DNA of 64,000 bases, taken from contig NZ_AP022810.1 in assembly GCF_009731355.2 (NCBI RefSeq), forward strand, positions 1,020,001-1,084,000, in the 5' to 3' direction. This document shows positions 1 to 7,426 of this stretch, piece by piece. The translations under genes and the position numbers were made by a program. The notes beneath the pieces were generated by a model that made no database searches, was not told where the DNA came from, and saw only the letters and a list, made by a program, of their open reading frames with translations. The stretch comes from Desulfuromonas sp. AOP6 (lineage in GTDB: Bacteria; Desulfobacterota; Desulfuromonadia; Desulfuromonadales; SZUA-540). Position 1 is the stretch's first letter; every line of letters starts with the position of its first letter.

Positions 1-439
1 TAATCTGGATGCTCACCCCAATCATTTCATTGTCTTTATTTATTTTGCTCTTTAATGATTGGTTCTCCTGCACGAGCTGGGTTACCCTCATGGCGTTTTG
101 AATACACAAGAGCACCTTTTCCAGGGAAAGTGGTTTTTCAATAAAGTCGTAGGCCCCGAGCTTGGTCGCTTTAACTGCGGTTTCAATCGTGCCGTGCCCA
201 CTCATCATGACGACGAGCTGGTCGGGAAAATCATCCCGAATACGACGCAGGGTTTCAATTCCATCCATGCCCGGCATCCAGATGTCAAGCAGTATGAGGT
301 CCGGGGTCTCCTCACGTAAAGATTGCAGAGCTTCCTCACCGTTTTTGGCTAATACAGGTCGAAAACCTTCGTCTTGAAGTATCCCCTTCAGGCTTTCTCT
401 TATGCTTTCTTCATCGTCAACAATAAGAATTGTTTTCAT
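1..439 (-). CDS. NtrX/NtrC-like sigma-54 response regulator, 3' part beyond window
   Basis: Only the N-terminal 146 codons are present; the gene runs off the left edge. They form a complete CheY-like receiver domain: the acidic pocket (VDDEE near residues 7-11), the phospho-acceptor Asp in LLDIWMPG (about residue 53), and the conserved Lys in EKPLS (about 105). After residue 120 a linker begins that in this family leads to an AAA+ sigma-54 domain, but that part is not visible. The ATG at 437-439 lies about 30 bp after the upstream NtrY-like kinase stop, so the two are almost certainly co-transcribed and cognate. The NtrX assignment rests on the partner kinase architecture; NtrC or another family member is possible. 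Confidence 0.85.
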   Translation of the reverse strand, partial: MKTILIVDDEESIRESLKGILQDEGFRPVLAKNGEEALQSLREETPDLILLDIWMPGMDGIETLRRIRDDFPDQLVVMMSGHGTIETAVKATKLGAYDFIEKPLSLEKVLLCIQNAMRVTQLVQENQSLKSKINKDNEMIGVSIQI

Positions 440-471
440 CGTTTGCCTTGTTTTGATTTCTGAGGAAGAGG

Positions 472-2730
472 TTAACCGGTCATAGGATTTTCACCGACGG
501 GCAGTTCAACTATAAACTTAGTTCCTTTGGGATAGTTGTCTCGCACCCGGATGTATCCATTGTGGTCAGCGATAATGGTTGAAACAATGGCTAGCCCCAG
601 GCCTGTTCCGGATTTCTTGGTAGAGAAATAGGGTTCAAACAGCCTGGGTTTATCCTCCGCCGGTATGCCGCAGCCTGAATCTGAAATGGTGATGATTGCC
701 ATTTGTAATGCTGGATTGTAGGCTGACCCCATGTGGATGGTTCCTTCGTCTCCTACGGCGCCAACCGCGTTGTCAAGCAGATTGATAAAGGCCCTTTTGA
801 TCTGATCTCTGTCAAGGTTAAATACAGGCATTCCTGGATCGGGCTGAAAGGAGAAGCCGATCTCTTTGTGTGCTTCCTGGTAGAGTCGCATTGCCTCGGA
901 AAGTATTTCGTTGATATTGTTCGGGGTTGGATTGCTGGCTGGCATGCGGGCAAAACTGGAAAATTCATTGACGAGATTTTTAAGTTCGTCAACTTGTCGC
1001 ACAATCATCATGGTGCATTCGTCAAAAACCGTGTCGTCCTTGGAAAAACGATCAAGATACCGTCTTCGAAGTCTTTGTGCGGAAAGCTGGATCGGTGTCA
1101 ATGGGTTTTTTATCTCGTGGGCAATACGTCGTGCGACCTCTCGCCATGCCGCCATTCTCTGTGCTTTGAGCAAATGGGTCAAGTCGTCAAATACGACCAC
1201 GGTTCCCATGAACTCACCATTCTCGTCGCGCAAAGTGGTTACATTGACTAAAAGAGTGATCTTGCTGTCCTGTATAGATACGGTGATTTGTTTGCGTACT
1301 GAATCCTTGCCCGAAGAAATAAGGTCCTTGAGAAGGTCCTTAATCATGGGCAGATGGTTGGCGTCAACTACCTCGCGAAAGTTTTTTCCAAGAATTTTCC
1401 CTGTTTTGATTCTCAATAAAAGCTCTGCCGATTTATTGATCGTAGTGATGTTGCCCTGTTTATCAAGCGAAATAACGCCGGCGGTCACATTTTTAAGTAC
1501 AATCTCCATGTAGCGGCGTCGTTGATCAAGCTCCAGATTCGAGGCATGAAATTCCTGATTAGCTTTGTTGATGGCAGCCTGACTCTTGCGCAAGTCCGCG
1601 GTCATTTTATTGAAAGCCTGTACAAGGGTTCCAATTTCATCATCGCTTTGTACGTCAATCTTCACATTGAGATCGCCACCGGCGATTTTGTTGGTCGCAA
1701 CAGCCAACTCCTGAATGGGTACGGTAATTCCCCGGGCAAGGTGAAAACCAAACCAGGTTGCCATGAAAATAATGACCAGCGCAATAAGAAGAAGAACGAC
1801 GACATAGCTTTTCTGGATGCGCCCCTTGAGCAGTTTGCTGCTTTTGTACTGCTCGAAGGATGTGGAAATTTCCTTCATCTTGGCAACCAGACTATAGGGA
1901 ACGTAGTAGTTGACGACAACTACGCCGACAACATCGTTGGGATTCCAATTGGAGTAAACGGGGACGATCCCCCGGATGAGGTCTGCTTTTCCTATGGGGG
2001 TGATCCGCGTGAATCGGTTGCCCTGGAGGGCCTCCCTTATATTGTCCGAACCTGGGTCAGTGAATTCAGAAGCAGGCACTTGTGGATTTGAGGCCCGCAC
2101 AAGTTCCTCGTAAGTGCTTGAAAAGACCTCAACGATGCCCAGGTTGTATTCTTTCTGCTTCTGTTTGATGACTTCCACCAGTTTCGGTAGATTCTCCTGG
2201 TTGAGAAGTTTGTTGTCCTTGATGATCAGGGCGAGTTGTTCCGCATAATAGAGGGCATTGGCGGCCGAGTTTTTGTAGTAGGTCTGAGCGACATCCAGAG
2301 ATTCCTGAAGTGATGTTTCGATCTGACTGTTGAACCAATTTTCAATGGTGTTGCTGATGAATCCGGCCGATACGAAAAAAAGCAACATCGTGGGCACGAG
2401 GGACAGGGAAACAAAAGCGATGACCAGCTTGGACCGCAGACGTGCGCCGGGCACGTTTTTGCGCCGCTCGAGAATGAGTTTAAATAAATTCCTGAAGATA
2501 AGGAAAAGCAGGAGGACAATGAACAGAATGTTGATGTTGATCAGCGCCAGAAGCAGGATGCTGTTGGAAACAGGGACACCTGAGGTGAGTTCAAAAAGCT
2601 GAGTTTCAAACTGCGAAAACAGAAGAACGAGACAGATTACCAGGATGATAAGAGTCCATTCGCGGCGTCTTTTCCTGGTTTCAAGAATGGGATCTTTATG
2701 TTTTTTCGTCTCTGGCGACATTTTTCCCAC
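472..2730 (-). CDS. NtrY-like membrane sensor histidine kinase
   Basis: This 752-aa kinase has the NtrY layout: three hydrophobic segments in the first 130 residues, a periplasmic loop, a fourth membrane helix near residue 315, HAMP, a PAS domain (about 410-520), HisKA with the phospho-acceptor His in RIAHEIKNPLTP, and an HATPase domain with NLLDNAVGAV, the G1 box SDSGCGIP and the G2 box SGTGLGLAI. It should autophosphorylate and pass phosphate to the regulator encoded directly downstream. The start is uncertain: GTG at 2730 and ATG at 2721 are both possible and neither has a clear ribosome site. lpxC lies upstream on the same strand, separated by a terminator. In other bacteria NtrYX responds to nitrogen or redox/envelope cues; the signal here is unknown. 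Confidence 0.9.
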   Translation of the reverse strand: MGKMSPETKKHKDPILETRKRRREWTLIILVICLVLLFSQFETQLFELTSGVPVSNSILLLALININILFIVLLLFLIFRNLFKLILERRKNVPGARLRSKLVIAFVSLSLVPTMLLFFVSAGFISNTIENWFNSQIETSLQESLDVAQTYYKNSAANALYYAEQLALIIKDNKLLNQENLPKLVEVIKQKQKEYNLGIVEVFSSTYEELVRASNPQVPASEFTDPGSDNIREALQGNRFTRITPIGKADLIRGIVPVYSNWNPNDVVGVVVVNYYVPYSLVAKMKEISTSFEQYKSSKLLKGRIQKSYVVVLLLIALVIIFMATWFGFHLARGITVPIQELAVATNKIAGGDLNVKIDVQSDDEIGTLVQAFNKMTADLRKSQAAINKANQEFHASNLELDQRRRYMEIVLKNVTAGVISLDKQGNITTINKSAELLLRIKTGKILGKNFREVVDANHLPMIKDLLKDLISSGKDSVRKQITVSIQDSKITLLVNVTTLRDENGEFMGTVVVFDDLTHLLKAQRMAAWREVARRIAHEIKNPLTPIQLSAQRLRRRYLDRFSKDDTVFDECTMMIVRQVDELKNLVNEFSSFARMPASNPTPNNINEILSEAMRLYQEAHKEIGFSFQPDPGMPVFNLDRDQIKRAFINLLDNAVGAVGDEGTIHMGSAYNPALQMAIITISDSGCGIPAEDKPRLFEPYFSTKKSGTGLGLAIVSTIIADHNGYIRVRDNYPKGTKFIVELPVGENPMTG

Positions 2731-2801
2731 GAGTGGAGGTGTAATCTAAGGGCTCTATAACGTACGCTAAAATATCAGGACATGACTGTTGGCTGCAAAC
2801 G

Positions 2802-2836
2802 AAAAGAGGCAACCCCTGTTCAGGCTGCCTCTTTTT
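2802..2836 (-). terminator. Intrinsic terminator after lpxC
   Basis: An inverted repeat built on AAAGAGGCA / TGCCTCTTT with a GC-rich inner part, followed on the minus strand by T residues. It lies 20 bp after the lpxC stop and so partly separates lpxC from ntrYX. The repeat has T/A runs on both sides, so it could work in both directions. Confidence 0.8.
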
Positions 2837-2855
2837 ATACAGATGTTGTTTTGTC

Positions 2856-3785
2856 CTACGCCTTAGATAAGGCAAGTTCAGTAGCGTAAGCGGGAGAGTT
2901 GGCGTTGAGGGCGTTATCGATTTCTTCCTCGGAAAATTCGACCAGTTTCCAGCAGTCAGGTGAAGACAGAATTTGCTCAACCATTTTATGGTTGATGTCA
3001 TGCCCAGCCTTGAAGGTTTTAAAGTGGCCAAGAATTGGGTAACCCAGGAGGCTGAAGTCTCCTACGGAATCCAGTATCTTGTGGCGGACGAACTCGTCGC
3101 TGAACCGAAGTCCCTCCGGGTTGAGAATTTTGTCTTCGCCAATGACCACGGCATTTTCCATCGAGCCTCCACGGGCCAACCCATTGGCTTTAAGATATTC
3201 CACCTCTTTTAGAAACCCGAAAGTGCGGGCCGGTGCGATTTCTTTAATGAAGGCTTCGCGAGAAAACTTTAGAGACCGCTGTTGATGTGAGATGCAGGGA
3301 TGCTCAAAGGCAATCTCGGCGGTGATGCGAAAAAAGCGAGAAGGAATCAGGCTGACGCGTTTTTCTCCGTCAATGACCGTGATAGGCTTGCGAACCGCCA
3401 GGAATTTGCGGCTGCGGGCCAGGTTGCTCACCCCGGCGTCCTGCAGCAGTTCCACAAAAGGAACAGAGCTTCCATCCATGACCGGAATTTCAGGGCCGTC
3501 GATATCCACGTGAAGGTTGTCTATGCCAAAGGCTGTAAGCGCAGCCATAAAATGTTCAACGGTAGAAACCTGCAAGCCATTTTTACCCAAGACCGTAGCC
3601 AGCCGGGTGTCCACAACATTGGCTGAAATGGCTTCAATGGAAACCACGCGATCTCCTTCGGAACGGTGGAAAATGATGCCAGTTCCTGCCTCAGCAGGCC
3701 GAAGGGTCATGTTGATCCGATGGCCGGAGTGAAGGCCTATGCCGGATATGGAGGTCGTCTGGGCTATTGTGCGCTGAAAAATCAT
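2856..3785 (-). CDS. lpxC: UDP-3-O-acyl-N-acetylglucosamine deacetylase LpxC
   Basis: LpxC removes the N-acetyl group from UDP-3-O-acyl-GlcNAc, the first committed step of lipid A synthesis, in the cytosol and zinc-dependent. The 309-aa product has the normal length. Visible signatures are VEHFMAAL (zinc His), DGPEIPVMDGSS, the zinc pair in HKILDSVGD, and HDINHKM with the catalytic His. The ATG at 3785 is preceded by AGGAGAA at good spacing; an in-frame ATG 14 codons upstream lacks this and would add a non-family extension. A -24/-12 promoter lies about 60 bp upstream and a terminator follows. In enterobacteria LpxC is controlled mainly by proteolysis; sigma-54 control would be a different strategy. 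Confidence 0.97.
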   Translation of the reverse strand: MIFQRTIAQTTSISGIGLHSGHRINMTLRPAEAGTGIIFHRSEGDRVVSIEAISANVVDTRLATVLGKNGLQVSTVEHFMAALTAFGIDNLHVDIDGPEIPVMDGSSVPFVELLQDAGVSNLARSRKFLAVRKPITVIDGEKRVSLIPSRFFRITAEIAFEHPCISHQQRSLKFSREAFIKEIAPARTFGFLKEVEYLKANGLARGGSMENAVVIGEDKILNPEGLRFSDEFVRHKILDSVGDFSLLGYPILGHFKTFKAGHDINHKMVEQILSSPDCWKLVEFSEEEIDNALNANSPAYATELALSKA

Positions 3786-3847
3786 AGACAGGGTTCTCCT
3801 GAGTATTAATGCAATCTGGTATGTCATTTTGTAGACGCCTGTTGCGC

Positions 3848-3863
3848 TGCAATAAGCTTGCCA
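3848..3863 (-). promoter_or_regulatory. Sigma-54 (-24/-12) promoter of lpxC
   Basis: On the minus strand the sequence TGGCAAGCTTATTGCA matches the consensus TGGCACG-N4-TTGCW with a single mismatch. The GG and GC dinucleotides are exactly 10 bp apart. The predicted start near 3836 gives a leader of about 50 nt before the lpxC ATG. The region further upstream (up to the ubiB stop at 4028) holds a G-rich tract but no obvious activator site. Confidence 0.7.
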
Positions 3864-4027
3864 CTTTTTGTTTTCTTGTAAGTGTTCGATATTGTTATTG
3901 GTTTTTTCTGCCAGACGGGGTGGTGGGAGGGTGTTGTGGTGGAAAAAGTGGGGCTATGTGGTTTAAAAGCTACAGTTGATTTTCTCTCAAGAGCGCAGAA
4001 AAGAAGAGGTGGGACGGTTTGAGAAGT

Positions 4028-5719
4028 CTACAGTCGGCCAGAACGGAGAATGGCGACAGCAAGCCAAAGTCCTAGGAATCCGGCAATGGAATATCCCAGC
4101 AGACCTAGTATCGGGAAGTTGAATAGGAGGGGTCCCTTTTCGGTTTGCATGATAAGGGATGACCCCACAATAAGGGAGCCGATAACCAGGCTGAAGGAGA
4201 GTCTGTTGCTCGATTTGTCGAGATCGGAAATCATTTTTTCCAGTCCCCGGTGTTCCAGGTCGATCTTGAATTTGTTTTTGTTTATCCGGTTGATGAATTC
4301 CTTCAGGTCACTGGGAAGGGTTTTGGCAAAAGAACCATAGTCCTGCAGAACCTTCAGAAGCTCTTTTCCGAGGGCCGCGGGAGCCAGTCTTTCATGAATG
4401 ACCTTTTCAAGAAAGGGCTTTAGATGGTCGATCATATTGAAGTCGGGGTCCAGTTGGCGTCCTATCCCTTCGATCGTGATCAGGGCCTTCGCCAGCAGGA
4501 TGAGGTCAGAGCGAAACTTGATGCGATTATGGGAGAGAATTTCCACGAATTCCGACAGGAGTTTTCCCGCGTTGATTTCCTGTAAAGGAATTTCATAATA
4601 ATCGTCGATGAAATCGGTCAAATCCCGGCGTAGATCTCTTATATTGGATTCGTCCGTGAGCTCGCCCGAATAGAGCAGCATGTTAATAATGCGGTCGACG
4701 TCTCTTTTAAGGACGGCGACAAGAAGATCGACCAGCTGGTATTTCAGACTGTCATCAAGTCGCCCGACCATGCCGTAGTCCAGAAAACAGACCTTGTCCT
4801 GCTCCAGGATATAGATATTGCCCGGGTGGGGATCCCCGTGAAAAAGGCCATGGATAAGGACCTGCTTGAGGATGGCGTCTGCTCCATGTCGGGCAATGGC
4901 TTTGAGATCGTGGCCCTTCTGCCGTAATTGATCGAAATGAGAGACCTTGATCCCGTCCACATACTCCATAGTCAGGACGGTTTCCCCCGTGTACTTCCAG
5001 AAAACCCGCGGGACATGGATTGTCGGATCATCGGAAAAGTTGGCGGCGAAACGGTCTATAGTGTGTCCTTCCCGGGAAAAGTCCATTTCTCGGTAGATCG
5101 TGCGCCGAAATTCTTTGACAATTCCGGTAGGATCGTACAGTTCGCCTGTTGGCAGGTGCTTCTCTACCAGATAGGCCAGTCCCATGAGGATGTCGAGGTC
5201 CGTTTCGACTATCTGTTCGATCCGAGGCCGTCGGACTTTCAAAACCACCTCTTCGCCCGTTGTCAATCGGGCCCGGTGTACCTGGGAAATCGACGCGGAA
5301 GCCAGAGGTGTGACAGAAAAGCAGGCGAAGAGTTCCTCGACGGATTGGCTCAGTTCCTGGGTGATCTGTTTGCGAACCTCGTCGGCTGGTATGGGAGGAA
5401 CCTTGTCCTGCAGCTTTCGCAATTCTTCGATAAATTCGGCTGGTATGACGTCAGGGCGCGTCGACAGGAGTTGACCGAGCTTTATGAAGGTCGGCCCCAG
5501 TTCCTCCATGGCCAGGCGCAGGCGCTCTGCCTGGGTCAAACGTTCCAATTCTCTGGAGACCTTGCCCAAAGTTACAATCTTCCGTCCCAACTCAATGTAG
5601 TAGGTGATGTTGAGCTGCTCTATCAAGCCGCCAAAGCCATATTTGATAAGGATCGACAGGATGTCCCGATAGCGTCTGATGGAACGGATATTGCGATTGA
5701 TGCGGGTGAAGGTCAGCAT
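4028..5719 (-). CDS. UbiB/ABC1 (AarF) family atypical kinase
   Basis: The 563-aa protein belongs to the protein-kinase-like UbiB/ADCK family, linked to isoprenoid quinone synthesis or transport. Visible hallmarks are the KxGQ motif in FIKLGQLLSTRPD (about residue 80), the Ala-rich nucleotide loop ASASISQVH, the VLKV lysine, the catalytic HGDPHPGNI and the metal-binding LDYGMVG. Two hydrophobic helices at the C terminus (about 500-560) anchor it to the membrane, as in bacterial UbiB. It follows the phasin-like gene by 13 bp and is probably translated from the same mRNA. Whether it serves ubiquinone or menaquinone cannot be read here; the likely host lineage uses menaquinone. The substrate of the family is still unclear. 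Confidence 0.9.
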   Translation of the reverse strand: MLTFTRINRNIRSIRRYRDILSILIKYGFGGLIEQLNITYYIELGRKIVTLGKVSRELERLTQAERLRLAMEELGPTFIKLGQLLSTRPDVIPAEFIEELRKLQDKVPPIPADEVRKQITQELSQSVEELFACFSVTPLASASISQVHRARLTTGEEVVLKVRRPRIEQIVETDLDILMGLAYLVEKHLPTGELYDPTGIVKEFRRTIYREMDFSREGHTIDRFAANFSDDPTIHVPRVFWKYTGETVLTMEYVDGIKVSHFDQLRQKGHDLKAIARHGADAILKQVLIHGLFHGDPHPGNIYILEQDKVCFLDYGMVGRLDDSLKYQLVDLLVAVLKRDVDRIINMLLYSGELTDESNIRDLRRDLTDFIDDYYEIPLQEINAGKLLSEFVEILSHNRIKFRSDLILLAKALITIEGIGRQLDPDFNMIDHLKPFLEKVIHERLAPAALGKELLKVLQDYGSFAKTLPSDLKEFINRINKNKFKIDLEHRGLEKMISDLDKSSNRLSFSLVIGSLIVGSSLIMQTEKGPLLFNFPILGLLGYSIAGFLGLWLAVAILRSGRL

Positions 5720-5732
5720 AGATTCTGGGATG

Positions 5733-6035
5733 TTATCCCCGCTCCTTTAACAGTTTCTCAAGGTGGGCCACTTTTTTACTCAGCTTTTCAAATTCATCGG
5801 TGGTGACGACTCCGGCTCGCTCGCAGGCTTTCTTGACCTCTTCCCGGGCCATTTGTTCAAGCTTCTGCTGGTTTTCCTTGGCTCTTTCCTGGAGATTGTT
5901 CAGAAACGCTTTGCCCTCTTCTTCGGTAATATTGAAGCGTTCTTTCATCTCCGCCAGCAGTTCTTCGGCTTTTTTCTGGCTCATGGCAACGGCACCTACT
6001 GTGGTGAAAAAAGTTTTCTCGAAAAATTCCAGCAT
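5733..6035 (-). CDS. Phasin-like coiled-coil protein
   Basis: A 100-aa, highly charged, mostly helical protein. The first 20 residues are hydrophobic (FFEKTFFTTVGAVA) and the rest reads as an amphipathic coiled coil rich in Glu and Lys, ending in KKVAHLEKLLKERG. This pattern is that of the small phasin/PhaF-like proteins often found next to UbiB kinases in Geobacter relatives. A strong AAGGAGG lies before the ATG. No PHA synthase is nearby, so a storage-granule role is not supported. It may be a partner or lipid-surface adaptor of the kinase encoded next to it, which is an inference from adjacency. Confidence 0.7.
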   Translation of the reverse strand: MLEFFEKTFFTTVGAVAMSQKKAEELLAEMKERFNITEEEGKAFLNNLQERAKENQQKLEQMAREEVKKACERAGVVTTDEFEKLSKKVAHLEKLLKERG

Positions 6036-6098
6036 AATGGCCTCCTTAAAAGATAAGATGACTTAGGCTGTAAGAGTTTATCACAGGGGAATGATCTT

Positions 6099-7049
6099 TC
6101 AAAGCTGAGCCAGGTCGCGTACCTGGGAAAGTACTTTGTTCATTGCCTTGGCCCCAGCCTGAATCGTCTCTTCAGCACGATTGAAATCCAATAGGGTGAT
6201 CCCGTTAAGGTCGGGACGAATCAGAAGATCAGCTTCATCTTTCTCCAGTCTGAGAGAATTGATCTCATTTTCCATAATGGCAATGCTTTGGGCAAACACC
6301 TTTAAAATACCCGGAGGCTTGCGCTCCCCTTGCACCTCTTCACTGTATATGCTTTCGCGGTGTGTGTGACCGTTGCTCTCCGGGGGGGATCTAAAAAGTT
6401 TCTCCACCGCCTCGACAGTCAGAAGGTTCAGGAAACCGTTCCCCCTCTTTTCTTTCTCTTTTTTGTGAACCAGAAAATCCTCGGCCGTTTTTTTCTCAAC
6501 CTCGGGAATTGTGCATACACCAATGGTGACATCAACACCCAGGTCACGAACCTGATTGATGGGCACAGGAATGCAAAGCCCTCCGTCAACCAGAAATCGA
6601 TCGCCAAAGCGGACCGGCGGGAAGATGCCCGGAAAGGCAATGGCCGCCCTGATGGCATCGACCAGGCTGCCCTTTTTAATAATAACGTGTTCACCCGTTT
6701 CGATATCGGTGGTGACCACAGCCAGGGGAATGGAAAGCTCTTCAAAGGTGTGGACGGGAAGAAGGCTCTGGATAAAAGAGGCGACATTTTTGCCGTTAAT
6801 GAGGCCCGACGTTGGCAGTGTCGGGTCAACAAGACGGGCCAGTTTTCGCCAGTCCTGCTTGAGAGCCACCGCCTCCATTTCCACCAGAGGGACACCCGCA
6901 GCATAGAGAGCTCCAATAAAGGCACCCATGGAGGTCCCGGAAATCGCGCTTACCGGAATTTCATTTTTCTCAAGTTCCTTGAGGACGCCGATGTGAGCAA
7001 GGCCCCGTGCCGCTCCGCTGCCAAGAGCAAGTCCTATGGATTTGGCCAT
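6099..7049 (-). CDS. Patatin-like phospholipase (RssA type)
   Basis: A 316-aa cytosolic serine hydrolase of the patatin family. The oxyanion-hole motif GSGAARG is at residues 8-14, the nucleophile elbow GTSMG near residue 39 carries the catalytic Ser, and DGG near residue 156 supplies the Asp of the Ser-Asp dyad. The last 100 residues are variable and charged. It probably cleaves acyl groups from phospholipids. A second, shorter patatin gene lies at 36323-37132. The gene sits at the end of a minus-strand run with the broken DUF2905 gene upstream and the phasin/UbiB pair downstream. Confidence 0.9.
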   Translation of the reverse strand: MAKSIGLALGSGAARGLAHIGVLKELEKNEIPVSAISGTSMGAFIGALYAAGVPLVEMEAVALKQDWRKLARLVDPTLPTSGLINGKNVASFIQSLLPVHTFEELSIPLAVVTTDIETGEHVIIKKGSLVDAIRAAIAFPGIFPPVRFGDRFLVDGGLCIPVPINQVRDLGVDVTIGVCTIPEVEKKTAEDFLVHKKEKEKRGNGFLNLLTVEAVEKLFRSPPESNGHTHRESIYSEEVQGERKPPGILKVFAQSIAIMENEINSLRLEKDEADLLIRPDLNGITLLDFNRAEETIQAGAKAMNKVLSQVRDLAQL

Positions 7050-7140
7050 AAATCATCACCAGAAGGGAATAGTGCATAGGTTAATGAGTCTTCTATCGGG
7101 AAGCCAGTATAAGGGGGGATCGCATGGTCTCAGCCGTGCC

Positions 7141-7349
7141 TCAGCGCCGAAAAATCCAAAAAAGAAGGGATAAGAGAGCCGAGATAAGAAGGCTTGTTCC
7201 CAATGGGATGTACAGGGTGAAATTCTCTTTTTCAATGCGAATGTCGCCAGGCAGTTTGCCTAGTAAGGGAATCTTGGGGCCATAGGTGATCCATAAACTG
7301 CAACAAGAAGAATGAGACCTGTCAGGATGAGAATTCTGCCTGATGCCAT
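7141..7349 (-). pseudogene. DUF2905 small membrane protein gene with a -1 frameshift
   Basis: Read from the ATG at 7347-7349 the frame gives MASGRILILTGLILLVA, a typical DUF2905 first helix, then is lost near 7296-7302. The rest of the family (WITYGPKIPLLGKLPGDI, then a second helix and a C-terminal FRR) continues in another frame to 7141. Restoring one base at GCAGTTTATGG would join the two parts into a normal protein of about 69 residues. An in-frame ATG at 7434 gives a 97-aa reading frame whose first 50 residues look nothing like the family, so it is not taken as the gene. This is either a recent pseudogene or a sequencing error. Confidence 0.75.
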
Positions 7350-7426
7350 GAAATGCCTGCCTCGATAGAAGGAAATTGTAGTAGTTATAAAGAGGATATT
7401 TTGCCTCGGGCACGAAATTGAAAGAT

